Source of the DNA: Dactylosporangium sp. AC04546
GTDB taxonomy: Bacteria; Actinomycetota; Actinomycetes; Mycobacteriales; Micromonosporaceae
NCBI RefSeq assembly: GCF_022095675.1
Contig: NZ_JAHYSG010000019.1
Span: 62,001 to 126,000 of the forward strand
Length of the DNA: 64,000 nt
Reading direction: 5' to 3'
Both the position numbers and the translations under genes were made by a program. The notes under the pieces were generated by a model that worked only from the letters and a program-made list of their open reading frames with translations, was not told where the DNA came from and did no database searches. Below are positions 24,582 through 33,500 of the stretch, one piece after another; the first letter of the stretch is position 1; the number at the start of each line of letters is the position of its first letter.

Positions 24582-25400
24582 TCAGGAGGCTGTCGCGGGC
24601 TTCTTCGCGGGGTCGGCCGGGGTGGCGCCGTGAGTGGGACGGCGGGTCAGGACCTGGGGACCGGCCGGGGTGACGGCGACCGTGTGCTCGGAGTGGGCGG
24701 TGCGGGAGCCGTCGGCGGAGCGGATCGTCCAGCCGTCGCTGTCGTACCTGATCTTGTCGGTGGAGCGGCAGAACCAGGGCTCGATGGCGATGGTGAGGCC
24801 GGGTTCGAGTCTCATGCCGCGGCGGGCGCGGCCGTTGTTGGCGACGTGCGGGGCCTCGTGCATGGTGCGGCCGATGCCGTGACCGCCGAACTCGCCGTTG
24901 ACGCTGTAGCCGTAGGAGTGGGCGACCTCGCCGATCGCGGCGGAGATGTCGCCGAGGCGGCCGCCGGGCTGGGCGGCGGCGATGCCGGCCTCCAGTGCGA
25001 CCTCGGTGGCCTCGATCAGCTGCAGGTCGGCCGGGTCGGGGGTGCCGACGACGACCGAGAGCGCGGAGTCGGCGACCCAGCCGTCGATGCCGGTCGCCAT
25101 GTCGATGCTGAGCAGGTCGCCGTCCTGCAGGACGTAGTCGTGCGGCAGGCCGTGCAGCACCGCGTCGTTGACCGACAGGCACAGCACGTTGCGGAACGGG
25201 CCGCGGCCGAACGAAGGGGCGTAGTCCCAGTAGCAGGACTCGGCGCCGCGCTCTTTGATCCGGCGGCGGGCGTGGTGTTCGAGGTCCATCAGGTTGACGC
25301 CGACGGCGGCGGCACCGCTCAGCTCGGCGAGCAGCTCGCCGACGAACTGGCCGGTCACCGCCATCCGGCCGATCTCCTCGGCGGACTTGAGCTCGATCAC
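24582..25400 (-). CDS. map: Type I methionine aminopeptidase
   Basis: 272 residues. All five metal ligands of the pita-bread fold are visible: Asp in L-S-I-D-M-A, Asp in V-A-D-S-A-L, His in G-H-G-I-G-R, Glu in A-I-E-P-W and Glu in A-H-S-E-H-T-V. It removes N-terminal Met from nascent proteins. It is probably a paralogue rather than the housekeeping copy, since it stands apart from ribosomal genes, carries a 20-residue tail rich in Lys/Ala/Pro, and lies behind two tandem palindromes. An A/G-rich GGAAGGGAAGG site lies upstream of the ATG. Confidence 0.92.
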   Translation of the reverse strand: MIELKSAEEIGRMAVTGQFVGELLAELSGAAAVGVNLMDLEHHARRRIKERGAESCYWDYAPSFGRGPFRNVLCLSVNDAVLHGLPHDYVLQDGDLLSIDMATGIDGWVADSALSVVVGTPDPADLQLIEATEVALEAGIAAAQPGGRLGDISAAIGEVAHSYGYSVNGEFGGHGIGRTMHEAPHVANNGRARRGMRLEPGLTIAIEPWFCRSTDKIRYDSDGWTIRSADGSRTAHSEHTVAVTPAGPQVLTRRPTHGATPADPAKKPATAS

Positions 25401-25422
25401 GACAGCCTTCCCTTCCGCACGC

Positions 25423-25461
25423 GGTATTTCTATACCACTCCCCGTGCGGTATTTTTATACC
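25423..25461. promoter_or_regulatory. Twin palindromic operators upstream of map
   Basis: GGTATTTCTATACC (25423-25436) and GGTATTTTTATACC (25448-25461) are perfect dyads 25 bp apart, in identical GCGGTAT...TATACCAC contexts. On the minus strand they contain TATAGA and TATAAA, so they overlap the likely -10 of map. A dimeric repressor or activator probably binds here; no candidate gene is adjacent. Confidence 0.7.
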
Positions 25462-25468
25462 ACGCCGT

Positions 25469-26242
25469 CTAGGCCGGCACGATGATCGGGGTGCCCGCCA
25501 CCGGGTCGGGGATGACGACGCAGCTCAGGCCGAAGACCTTCTCGATCAGCTCCGCCGTCACCACGTCCGCCGGGGCGCCCTCGGCCACGATGCTGCCGTC
25601 GGCCATCGCGATGATGTGGTCGCAGTACCGGCAGGCGAGGTTCAGGTCGTGCATCACGATCACGATCGTCTTGCCCGACCCGGCGTTGAGGTCGCGGAGC
25701 AGGCGCAGCAGCTCGACCTGGTGGTTGATGTCGAGGTACGTCGTCGGCTCGTCGAGCAGCAGCAGGTCGGTGTCCTGGGCCAGCGCCATCGCCACCCAGA
25801 CCCGCTGGCGCTGGCCGCCGGACAGCTGCCGCAGCGGGCGGTCGATGAGCTCGGCCGTGCCGGTCGCGTCCAGCGCCCGGGCGACCGCGTCGTCGTCGGC
25901 GTCGGTCCAGCGGCGGAACCAGCCCTGGTGCGGGTACCGCCCCCGCGACACCAGGTCGGCCACGGTGATGCCGTCGGGCGCCACCGGGGTCTGGGGCAGC
26001 AGCCCGAGCACCTTCGCGACCTCGAGTGTGCTCAGCGACGCCATCTGCCGGCCGTCGAGGTACACCGTGCCCTGACGCGGCCGCAGCAGCCGGGCGAGCC
26101 CGCGCAGGAGCGTGGACTTGCCGCAGGCGTTGGCCCCCACGATGGCGGTGACCTTGCCCTCCAGCACGGTGACGTCGAGGTCCGCGACGACGGTGCGGTC
26201 GTCGTAGCCGAGGGTCAGTCCTTCGGCGCTCAGCCGGGTCAT
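25469..26242 (-). CDS. Iron-siderophore ABC transporter ATPase (FecE/FepC type)
   Basis: 257 residues. Walker A G-A-N-A-C-G-K-S-T, where Asn-Ala-Cys is typical of FecE/FepC proteins. R-G-R-Y-P-H-Q-G-W-F, signature L-S-G-G-Q-R-Q-R-V-W and Walker B L-L-L-L-D-E-P-T-T-Y-L-D also match. It energises ferric-siderophore import. The start at 26242 overlaps the permease stop (ATGA); the upstream 13-residue extension was rejected. It is last in a four-gene operon led by a binding lipoprotein and an iron box. Confidence 0.92.
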   Translation of the reverse strand: MTRLSAEGLTLGYDDRTVVADLDVTVLEGKVTAIVGANACGKSTLLRGLARLLRPRQGTVYLDGRQMASLSTLEVAKVLGLLPQTPVAPDGITVADLVSRGRYPHQGWFRRWTDADDDAVARALDATGTAELIDRPLRQLSGGQRQRVWVAMALAQDTDLLLLDEPTTYLDINHQVELLRLLRDLNAGSGKTIVIVMHDLNLACRYCDHIIAMADGSIVAEGAPADVVTAELIEKVFGLSCVVIPDPVAGTPIIVPA

Positions 26243-27282
26243 CCGCCTGCTCCCTGTCGGTTCGTGGTGGCCAGCAGCCACAGGAGGTACGGCGCGCCGA
26301 CCGCGCCGGTGACCACGCCGGTCGGTAGTGCGGTCGGCAGCAGGTGCACGGCGACGAGGTCGGCGCCGAGCAGCAGGGCCGCGCCGGCCAGGGCGGCCGG
26401 GACGATGCCGCCGGTGGCCGGGCCCAGCAGCCGGTTCGCGATCGGGCCGGCGACGAGCGCGACGAAGATGATCGGCCCGGCCACCGCGACCGCCAGCGCG
26501 ATCAGCGCCACGGCCGTGGCGAGCAGGCCCGCCCGGTTGAGCTCGGTCCGCGAGCCGAGTGCGCGGGCCGAGTCGTCGCCGAGCTCCAGGGCCCGCAGCC
26601 CGCGCTGCAGCACGACCGCCAGCGGCAGCAGCACCAGCAGCGCGATGCTCAGCAGGCGCAGCTCCGGGCCGGAGGCCTGGCCCACCGAGCCGGTCAGCCA
26701 GTGGATCGCCTGCCGGGCCTCGAACAGCTGCGCGCGGGTCAGCACGTAGCCGGTGAGCCCGTCGAAGAAGACGGCCACGCCGATGCCGATGAGGATGAAG
26801 CGGTACCCCGTGACGCCGTCGCGCCAGGCGAGCACGTACATGAGCGTGGCCGCGACGATCGCCCCGCCGAGCGCGAACCCGGTGATCGCCAGCCCGCCGG
26901 CCTGGAGTACCACGATGCCCGTGACGGCCGCGAGACCGGCGCCGGAGGTGATGCCGACGAAGTCGGGCGAGGCGAGCGGGTTGCGCAGCAGCTGCTGGAA
27001 GATGGTGCCGGAGGCGCCGAGGGCGAGCCCGACGGTCAGGCCGGACACCGCGGTCGGCAGCCGCAGCTCGCGGACGACGAAGTCGACGCCCGGGTTGTCG
27101 GCCAGGTGCAGCACCGACGTGATGACCTCACCGGCGGTGAGCCGGAAGCTGCCGACCATCATGGTGACGACGAAGAGCGCGATCACGGCGGCGGCGAGCC
27201 CGCCGGTCACGACCGCGAACCGGGTGCCGCGGCGCCGCCGGTTCGACCGCAGCGCGCGGACGGTCTCGAGTGTGGCGGTCAT
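26239..27282 (-). CDS. FecCD-family siderophore permease (second subunit)
   Basis: 347 residues, about ten membrane helices. BtuC/FecCD hallmarks: L-R-L-P-T-A-V-S-G near residue 71, G-A-S-G-T-I-F-Q-Q-L-L-R-N-P-L-A-S-P-D, and A-V-A-V-A-G-P-I-I-F-V-A-L-V-A-G in the last third. It pairs with the permease encoded just upstream to form the heterodimeric channel. It starts 4 bp after the end of that gene. Confidence 0.92.
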   Translation of the reverse strand: MTATLETVRALRSNRRRRGTRFAVVTGGLAAAVIALFVVTMMVGSFRLTAGEVITSVLHLADNPGVDFVVRELRLPTAVSGLTVGLALGASGTIFQQLLRNPLASPDFVGITSGAGLAAVTGIVVLQAGGLAITGFALGGAIVAATLMYVLAWRDGVTGYRFILIGIGVAVFFDGLTGYVLTRAQLFEARQAIHWLTGSVGQASGPELRLLSIALLVLLPLAVVLQRGLRALELGDDSARALGSRTELNRAGLLATAVALIALAVAVAGPIIFVALVAGPIANRLLGPATGGIVPAALAGAALLLGADLVAVHLLPTALPTGVVTGAVGAPYLLWLLATTNRQGAGG

Positions 27283-27286
27283 CGGC

Positions 27287-28315
27287 TCACACCTCCGACA
27301 GCTTGCCGTAGCGGACGACCGCGACGAAGGCGGGCGCCCCGAGCACCCCGAGCACCACGCCGACCTGGAGCTCGTCGGGCGCGGCGACCACGCGGCCGAC
27401 CACGTCGCACAGCAGCAGCACGATCGGCGCGAGGAGCATGGAGTACGGCAGGATCCACCGGTAGTCGGGGCCGCAGATGAAGCGGGCGAGGTGCGGCACG
27501 ACAAGGCCCACGAAGACGATCGGCCCGCAGGCGGCGGTGGCCGCCCCGGCGAGGATCGCCACGACGACGAACGCGGCCGCGCGGGTGCGGCCGACCCGCT
27601 GGCCGAGCCCGCGGGCGACATCCTCGCCGAGCGCGAGCCCGTTGAGGGCGCGGCCGAAGCCGAGCGACGCGAGCAGCGCGACGACGAGGAACGGGGCGAC
27701 GCCGGTGAGCACCGGCGCGTACCGGCCGGCGAGCGAGCCGACCTGCCAGAACCGCAGCTCGTTGAGCGCGTTGATGTTGGTCATCACGATGCCGGTGGTG
27801 ACCGAGGTCAGCCCGGCGGTGACGGCGGCGCCCGCGAGCGCCAGCTTGACCGGCGTGGCCCCCTCACGGCCCAGCGACGCGATCGCGTAGACGAGCACCG
27901 TCGCCAGGATGGCGCCGGTGAACGCGAACCAGATCGACACGCCGACGCCGTGCACGCCGAGGACGGTGACGGCGAACACGACCAGGACGGCCGCGCCGGC
28001 GTTGATGCCCATGATGCCCGTGTCGGCGAGCGGGTTGCGCGTGACGCCCTGCAGGATGGCGCCCGCGACGCCGAGGGCGGCGCCGACCAGGATGCCGAGC
28101 AGGGTGCGCGGGACGCGCAGCTCCAGCGTGACGGTGCTGTTGATGGAGCCGTCGTCGTCCATGCCGGTCAGGGCGTGCATGACCTCGGACAGGCTGATGT
28201 CGCGGGAGCCCTGGGTGACGCTGAGGAACGCGACGACGGCGAGCACGGCACACAGCACGGCGAGGCCCGGCCCGAGGGTCGCGCCTCGCCGCACCGATTG
28301 GGCGGTCCGGTTCAT
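27287..28315 (-). CDS. FecCD-family siderophore permease (first subunit)
   Basis: 342 residues with ten predicted membrane helices. E-L-R-V-P-R-T-L-L-G-I-L-V-G, then G-A-I-L-Q-G-V-T-R-N-P-L-A-D-T-G-I-M-G, and G-P-I-V-F-V-G-L-V-V-P-H-L-A-R are standard FecC/FepD signatures. The ATG shares a base with the lipoprotein stop (TGATG), so the two are translationally coupled. Confidence 0.92.
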   Translation of the reverse strand: MNRTAQSVRRGATLGPGLAVLCAVLAVVAFLSVTQGSRDISLSEVMHALTGMDDDGSINSTVTLELRVPRTLLGILVGAALGVAGAILQGVTRNPLADTGIMGINAGAAVLVVFAVTVLGVHGVGVSIWFAFTGAILATVLVYAIASLGREGATPVKLALAGAAVTAGLTSVTTGIVMTNINALNELRFWQVGSLAGRYAPVLTGVAPFLVVALLASLGFGRALNGLALGEDVARGLGQRVGRTRAAAFVVVAILAGAATAACGPIVFVGLVVPHLARFICGPDYRWILPYSMLLAPIVLLLCDVVGRVVAAPDELQVGVVLGVLGAPAFVAVVRYGKLSEV

Positions 28316-29319
28316 CAGTTCCCGATGTTGGGGTCGGCGCTCTTCACGGCCTCGGTGAGCTTGTCCAGCTCGGTCGCGAAGTGGCCGTAGGTGTGCAGCC
28401 AGTACGCCGGCCAGGCGACGACCGCGCCGGCCTTGGCCGCCTTGATCTTGAACCAGGTGGGCTGCTTCTGGCCCCACTCGGCGTTGGCCGAGGCGGTGTA
28501 GGAGCGGCCGTCCCACAGGATCAGGTCGGGCTGGTACTTGTCGGCGTTCTCCCAGCTGAGGTTCTCCCAGTACGGGAACGCGGGGTCCGGGCTGTCCGGG
28601 TTGATCACTTTGAGGCCCCAGCGCTGGAAGTCGAGCAGCTCCGGCGCGTACTCCGGGTTGGCGAAGTACACCTTGTCGTCGGCCGGCGACATCGCGCCGA
28701 CGGTGAGGCCGGGCTTGGCCGCGACGGCCTCCTTGAACTTGGCGAGGGACTGTTCGAAGCGCTGCTTGTTGGCCGCGATCTTCGGGTCGTCGACCTTGGC
28801 GCCGAGGCTCTCGGCGAGGTCCTCGTAACCCTCGGCGAGCTCGAGGATCGACTTGCCCTGGCTGATGCCGACGATCGGGGCCAGGTCCTTGAGCTTCTTG
28901 CTCTTCTCGTCGACGCCCTCCTCGAGGCCGCTGTTGGCCTTCTCGGCCGGCCACCAGTCGGCGACGATGAGGTCGGGCCGCAGCGAGGCGGCCTTCTCGA
29001 CGTCGATCTTGCCCCACTCCTCACCGAGGATCTCGATGCCGCTGAGGTCGAGGTCCTTGAGGTTGGAGTCGGTCTTGACCGACTCGTCGGCGTAGATGCC
29101 GACCGGCTTGATCCCGAAGGACATCAGGGCGGCCGCCTCGCCGGCGTGGGCGATGATCCGGGTGGGGACCTTGTCGGCGGTGACGACCTTGCCCGACCCG
29201 TCGGTGAACTTCCAGGGGCCGGACGCGCTCGGGCCGGACGAGGGCGAATCCTCGGAACCACATCCGGCGAGGACGGCACTGAGGGCCGCAACGGCGACGA
29301 TCGAACGCCAGGCACGCAT
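28315..29319 (-). CDS. Iron-siderophore binding lipoprotein (FecB type)
   Basis: 334 residues. The lipobox L-A-G-C-G is at residues 17-21. The body is a class III periplasmic-binding fold: V-P-T-R-I-I-A-H-A-G-E-A-A-A-L, W-G-K-I-D-V-E-K-A-A-S-L-R-P-D-L-I-V-A-D, a long inter-domain helix, and Y-Q-P-D-L-I-L-W-D-G-R. It captures the ferric chelate outside the cell and hands it to the FecCD permeases. First gene of the operon, with a DtxR/IdeR-type box 36-54 bp upstream, so expression should rise in iron starvation. Confidence 0.92.
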   Translation of the reverse strand: MRAWRSIVAVAALSAVLAGCGSEDSPSSGPSASGPWKFTDGSGKVVTADKVPTRIIAHAGEAAALMSFGIKPVGIYADESVKTDSNLKDLDLSGIEILGEEWGKIDVEKAASLRPDLIVADWWPAEKANSGLEEGVDEKSKKLKDLAPIVGISQGKSILELAEGYEDLAESLGAKVDDPKIAANKQRFEQSLAKFKEAVAAKPGLTVGAMSPADDKVYFANPEYAPELLDFQRWGLKVINPDSPDPAFPYWENLSWENADKYQPDLILWDGRSYTASANAEWGQKQPTWFKIKAAKAGAVVAWPAYWLHTYGHFATELDKLTEAVKSADPNIGN

Positions 29320-29354
29320 ATGCAGCGACTTCCATTTCAGTCAGCGGTCAGGAG

Positions 29355-29373
29355 TTAGGTTAGGCTAAGCTGA
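29355..29373. promoter_or_regulatory. DtxR/IdeR-type iron box
   Basis: TTAGGTTAGGCTAAGCTGA matches the 19-bp iron-box consensus TTAGGTTAGCCTAACCTAA at 16 positions by my count. It lies between the siderophore operon start (29319) and the divergent ankyrin gene and probably overlaps the operon promoter. Confidence 0.85.
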
Positions 29374-29562
29374 CACCTCCCCGGTTGGTCAACATTCGAG
29401 ACCAAACGGTGACCTGACGGGCGGTACAGTGCGGATGGCTGTCCGGGCAGCCTCCGGTCCGCGGAAATGGGCACAGCCCACCCAGTGCGTGACGAACCTG
29501 AGGCCTCACCCTCCTTTCGGCCTGACCCAGCGGACAGCAGGCGCGAACGAGAGGAGGCCCCT

Positions 29563-31035
29563 GTGCCTGACTTCCGGAGAGCCGCCCGAGCCCTGCAGCG
29601 CGCGGTGCGCGCCGGCGATCCCGACGCGATCGCCCGGGTCGCCACCCGCCACCCCGCCGGCGCGCCGGCCGACCCGGCCGGGTTCGCGCTCACGGCCGCG
29701 CAGCTCGTCGTGGCCCGCGAGCAGGGCTTCGCGAGCTGGCCGCGGCTGCGGCGATACCTCGACACGGTCGCCTCGCACGGCTGGGACAGCCGGACCGCGG
29801 CGTCGCCCGCCGCCCATCCCGCGGACGAGTTCTGCCGGCTGGCCTGCCTGACGTACACCCGCGACGACGGTCCCGACCGCTGGAGCGCCGCCGGCGGCAT
29901 GGTGACCGCCGAGCACATCTGGGCGGCGTCGGCCGCCGGCCGTCCGGACGACGTCTGGCGGCTGCTCGCCCGCGACCCCGGCCTGGCGGGGGCACGCGGC
30001 GGGCCGTTCGGGTGGCGGCCGCTGCTGTACCTCACGTACTCGCGCGTCGACCCGGCCCCGGCCGAGGCGGACGCGCTCGCCGTCGCCCGGCAGCTCCTCG
30101 CCGCCGGCGCCGACCCGAACGAGGGCCACCTCTTCGACGGGCTGACGTACCCGTTCACCGCCCTGACCGGCGTGCTCGGCAACGGCGAGCTGGGCGCGGC
30201 GCGCCAGCCCCGGCACCCGTACTGGCACTCGCTGGCCGGCCTGCTGCTGCGCGCGGGCGCCGACCCGAACGACGCGCAGGGCCTCTACAACACCATGTTC
30301 CTGCCCACGACCGACCACCTGGAGCTGCTCTTCGCCCACGGCCTGGGCACGGCTGGCCGCGGCCCCTGGCGCTCCCGGGTCGGCGAGGCGATCCCCCCGC
30401 CGGACGAGCTGCTGCGCACCCAGCTCCGCTGGGCGGTCGAGCACGACCAGCACGCGAAGGTGCGCCTCCTAGCCTCGCACGGCGTCGACGTCCGGTCGCC
30501 GTTCACGGCCGCCGGCCCGGCCTGGGCACCCGGCGACGGCCGGACCCCGCTCGAGCTGGCCCGGCTGTACGGCCACACGGAGATCGCGGAGCTCCTGGTC
30601 GAGCACGGCGCGCCCGCTCCACCACCGGACCCGGTCCAGAACCTGATCGCGGCCGCCTTCCGCGCGGACCGCCCGGCGGTGCAGGCGCTGCGCGCCGAGC
30701 ACCCGGACGTCGTCACCCGCGCCCACGCGGCCCGCCCGGGCCTGGTCGTCTGGGCCGCGGCCCACTCGTCGGTATCCACTGTGGACCTCCTGGTCGAGCT
30801 GGGCTTCGACGTCAACGCCCTGGGCCGCGCGGACGCCCCGGTCGAGGAGCCTTGGGAGACGGCCCTGCACCACGCCGCGGGCGCGGGCGACGTCTCGCTG
30901 ACCCGCCACCTGCTGGCGCTGGGCGCCGACCCGCAGGCCCGCGACCGCCGCTTCGCCGCCACGCCGCTGGACTGGGCCCGCCACCTGGGCCGCCCCGCGA
31001 CCGCCGCCGTCCTGGAGGAGGCAACGCAGCGGTGA
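29563..31035 (+). CDS. Ankyrin-repeat protein
   Basis: 490 residues. At least five ankyrin repeats are recognisable by L-L-x-A-G-A-D-P-N type turns: L-L-A-A-G-A-D-P-N-E, L-L-R-A-G-A-D-P-N-D, L-A-S-H-G-V-D-V-R, then R-T-P-L-E-L-A-R-L-Y-G-H and A-L-H-H-A-A-G-A-G-D. The GTG at 29563 has GAGGAGG upstream. No signal peptide or membrane helix is seen, so it is a cytosolic protein-binding scaffold. Partner unknown; it is divergent from the siderophore operon. Confidence 0.85.
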   Translation: MPDFRRAARALQRAVRAGDPDAIARVATRHPAGAPADPAGFALTAAQLVVAREQGFASWPRLRRYLDTVASHGWDSRTAASPAAHPADEFCRLACLTYTRDDGPDRWSAAGGMVTAEHIWAASAAGRPDDVWRLLARDPGLAGARGGPFGWRPLLYLTYSRVDPAPAEADALAVARQLLAAGADPNEGHLFDGLTYPFTALTGVLGNGELGAARQPRHPYWHSLAGLLLRAGADPNDAQGLYNTMFLPTTDHLELLFAHGLGTAGRGPWRSRVGEAIPPPDELLRTQLRWAVEHDQHAKVRLLASHGVDVRSPFTAAGPAWAPGDGRTPLELARLYGHTEIAELLVEHGAPAPPPDPVQNLIAAAFRADRPAVQALRAEHPDVVTRAHAARPGLVVWAAAHSSVSTVDLLVELGFDVNALGRADAPVEEPWETALHHAAGAGDVSLTRHLLALGADPQARDRRFAATPLDWARHLGRPATAAVLEEATQR

Positions 31036-31295
31036 TCCACCGCAGCGCGGCGGCCGCGCCGTGTGTTCCCGGGGCGACCTCGTCCCGCAGCTCGTCGACG
31101 CGGCCGTGCCGGGCCAGGAGGTCGACCAGCCGGCGCCTCGGTGGCGCGACCCCGCCCGACCAGCCGGTCGGCCAGGGCCGCGGCCATCTCGGTGCTGTCG
31201 TTCGAGGAGGTGCGGGAGCGGCGGCGGGACGCCTCCAGCGCCTCGTCCAGGACGTTCGGCCACTGCTGGTCCCGGCCCGCGTGCCACAGGGCCAT
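31036..31295 (-). pseudogene. TPR-like protein remnant with frameshift
   Basis: On the minus strand two frames together give one protein-like sequence. One frame (31295 to about 31138) has M-A-L-W-H-A-G-R-D-Q-Q-W-P-N-V-L-D-E-A-L and M-A-A-A-L-A-D-R-L-V-G-R-G-R-A-T-E. The second continues with L-V-D-L-L-A-R-H-G-R-V-D-E-L-R-D-E-V-A-P-G. The last motif is the same repeat type as in the gene at 45496. No intact frame exists, and the 3' end runs into the ankyrin gene. The remaining 31296-31540 gap holds only a candidate promoter (TTGCCC 31485, TACCCG 31509) for the next gene. Confidence 0.45.
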
Positions 31296-31540
31296 ACCCT
31301 CGTCGGGCCGGGCCCTCGGCGATCACCCTCATGTCCACCGGCGGAACTGCTCACCCATCACCGGGCGAAACGCTCGAAGGCCTCGATCCGCCTCGGGTCG
31401 ATGGTGCGGTGGACGACGCAGGTGATCACGCTCCCACCCTGGGACCCCGGACTGTCGGCAGGCGGTCACTGTCCACATTGGGTATTGCCCGGCGATCTCC
31501 CGGTGTGCTACCCGTATGGCACACAAATCGGGGGATGGAA

Positions 31541-33046
31541 ATGGATCTTGGTGAGCTCACACCGGAGCTGACCGGCACAGCCGTGTGGTCCGACGGCATG
31601 GTGGCCGCGGCCGGCATTCCGGTGCACGACGTGCCGTTCGTGACCGTCGGCGGCGGGATCGGCTCGTTCGTGACCGTCGACTACCTGCGGATCGCGGGCG
31701 TGCCGCCCGAACAGATCCGGGTCTTGTCCAACATCGACCATCCGTGGCAGACGTACCAGTACCTCACCCGGGTCTCGCAGATCCCCGAGCCGGAGCGGAT
31801 CCGCTCGGACTCGTCGTCGCGGCCCGACAACATCTGGGGCTTCCCGTCCTACGCGCTGGCCGAGGCCTGGCGGGACCGCACCCTGCGGCCGCTGGTGCAC
31901 GTGCTCGGCGAGCCGGTCTTCGCCGACTACTGGACCCCGCGGGCCGGTGACGTCTTCGCCGGGCTGCGGCGGGAGTCCGAGCGGATCGGGTACGACGCGA
32001 TGGTCGCCAAGGGCGTCGTGCGCATGGTGCGCAAGCGCGACCAGGGCGGGTACTTCACGGTGCTCACCCCGCCGGACGGCGCCACGAAGCGGGTCGCCTA
32101 CCGGTCACGGTTCGTGCACCTCGCCGTCGGCTACCCGGGGCTCAGGTTCCTCCCCGACCTCCAGAAGTTCCGCGAGGAGCACGGCGACTTCGAGCACGTG
32201 GTGAACGCCTACGAGCCGCACGAGCACGTCTACGAGTTCCTCAAGACGCGGCCGGGCACGGTGCTGGTGCGCGGCGGCGGGATCGTCGCCTCCCGGGTAC
32301 TGCAGCGGCTCATGGACGACCGCGCGAAACACGGGCTGCAGACGCAGATCGAGCACCTGTTCCGCACGTACGTCACCGGCGCGCACGGCCCGCACTGGTG
32401 GGCCCGGCGCAAGGGCGGCGACGGCTTCGCCTACCAGGGCTTCAACTACCCGAAGTCGGTGTGGGGCGGGCAGCTCAAGGCCCGCATGCGCCGCCTGGAG
32501 GGCGAGGAGCGGGCCGCCGCCTACAAGGGCATGGGCGGCACCAACACGCCGAAGCGCCGGCGCTGGCAGCGGCAGATGCGGGAGGGCCGGACCGCCGGCT
32601 GGTACCGCGCAGCGCAGGGCACCGTCGAGAAGGTCTGGCCCGACACCGACGGCACGCTGGTCAGCGTCGTCGCCGGCGAGCAGGGCTTCCGGGAGATCCG
32701 GGCCGACTACATCATCGACTGCACCGGCCTGGAGGCCGACATCGCCGAGCACCGCGTGCTCGCCGACCTCCTGGCGCACGGCGGCGCCGGGCGCAACCCG
32801 CTGGGCCGGCTCGACGTCGAGCGGCACTTCGAGGTGCGCGGCACCGCCAGCGGCGACGGCGCGCTCTACGCCTCCGGCACGACCACGCTCGGCGGCTACT
32901 TCCCCGGTGTCGACACGTTCCTGGGCCTGCAGATCGCCGCCCAGGAGATCGCCGACGACCTCGCCCGGCGCGGCTGGTGCCCGCGCCTCGGGCCGATCCG
33001 CTCCACGGTGCAGTGGTGGCGCTGGGCGCTCGGCCGCTCGATCTGA
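31541..33046 (+). CDS. FAD/NAD(P)-binding oxidoreductase, first gene of the kinase/antiporter operon
   Basis: 501 residues. A Rossmann dinucleotide loop V-T-V-G-G-G-I-G-S-F near residues 32-41 is followed by I-W-G-F-P-S-Y-A-L, a second glycine loop T-V-L-V-R-G-G-G-I-V-A-S near residue 245, and near the end Y-I-I-D-C-T-G-L-E plus L-Y-A-S-G-T-T-T-L-G-G-Y-F, as in two-dinucleotide flavoproteins. No known substrate signature is recognised. Start chosen at 31541, six bases after GGGGATGG; the ATG at 31535 is an alternative. It is 16 bp upstream of a membrane-protein gene and heads a six-gene run with kinases and an antiporter, suggesting redox input or output in that system. Confidence 0.8.
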   Translation: MDLGELTPELTGTAVWSDGMVAAAGIPVHDVPFVTVGGGIGSFVTVDYLRIAGVPPEQIRVLSNIDHPWQTYQYLTRVSQIPEPERIRSDSSSRPDNIWGFPSYALAEAWRDRTLRPLVHVLGEPVFADYWTPRAGDVFAGLRRESERIGYDAMVAKGVVRMVRKRDQGGYFTVLTPPDGATKRVAYRSRFVHLAVGYPGLRFLPDLQKFREEHGDFEHVVNAYEPHEHVYEFLKTRPGTVLVRGGGIVASRVLQRLMDDRAKHGLQTQIEHLFRTYVTGAHGPHWWARRKGGDGFAYQGFNYPKSVWGGQLKARMRRLEGEERAAAYKGMGGTNTPKRRRWQRQMREGRTAGWYRAAQGTVEKVWPDTDGTLVSVVAGEQGFREIRADYIIDCTGLEADIAEHRVLADLLAHGGAGRNPLGRLDVERHFEVRGTASGDGALYASGTTTLGGYFPGVDTFLGLQIAAQEIADDLARRGWCPRLGPIRSTVQWWRWALGRSI

Positions 33047-33062
33047 GACGGAGAACTCAACA

Positions 33063-33500
33063 ATGGTGCCCATCCTGTCGGGTCGCCTCCAGACCCGCAT
33101 CTTCCTGCTCGCCGTCGTCGGCTCGGCCGTCACGGCGCTCATCGTCCCCCTGCTGCCGGGCGGCGGGCCGCTGTCCGAGCGGTACCGCACGGCGTTCCTC
33201 GTGCTCGCCGCCGTCGCCGTGCTCGGCATCGGCTGGGAGCTGCTCTACCACTTCCTCATGCAGTTCCGCTGGGAGAAGGACTGGCCGTCGCTGTTCGGCC
33301 TGCTGACCGGCGTGCCGGAGGCCGTGGTGCTGTGGCTGCTGCTGCGCGCCGGCGCTGTGCCGGGGGTCGCCGCCGTGCCGCCGCTGACGGCGTTCGTCAT
33401 CCAGTTCGCGGCGGTGTGGCTCGCCGTCTGGCTGGTCGCCAACGGTCCGATGCGGGTGCCGTTCCTGCGGTGGCGGTTCCGGGGCGGGCGGTTGACGTGA
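33063..33500 (+). CDS. Four-helix membrane protein of the kinase/antiporter operon
   Basis: 145 residues with four predicted membrane helices and a conserved-looking central loop (E-L-L-Y-H-F-L-M-Q-F-R-W-E-K-D-W-P-S). The C-terminus is basic. No family is recognised. GGAG precedes the ATG, and its stop overlaps the FHA gene start (GTGA), so it is tightly coupled to the signalling genes. It might be a membrane anchor or channel regulator; this is inference from context. Confidence 0.7.
   Translation: MVPILSGRLQTRIFLLAVVGSAVTALIVPLLPGGGPLSERYRTAFLVLAAVAVLGIGWELLYHFLMQFRWEKDWPSLFGLLTGVPEAVVLWLLLRAGAVPGVAAVPPLTAFVIQFAAVWLAVWLVANGPMRVPFLRWRFRGGRLT

Noticed and set aside
31061..33046. 661-residue version of the flavoprotein with a long N-terminal extension
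   Set aside because: The extra 160 residues are low-complexity and overlap the TPR remnant; a promoter and ribosome-binding site lie before 31541.
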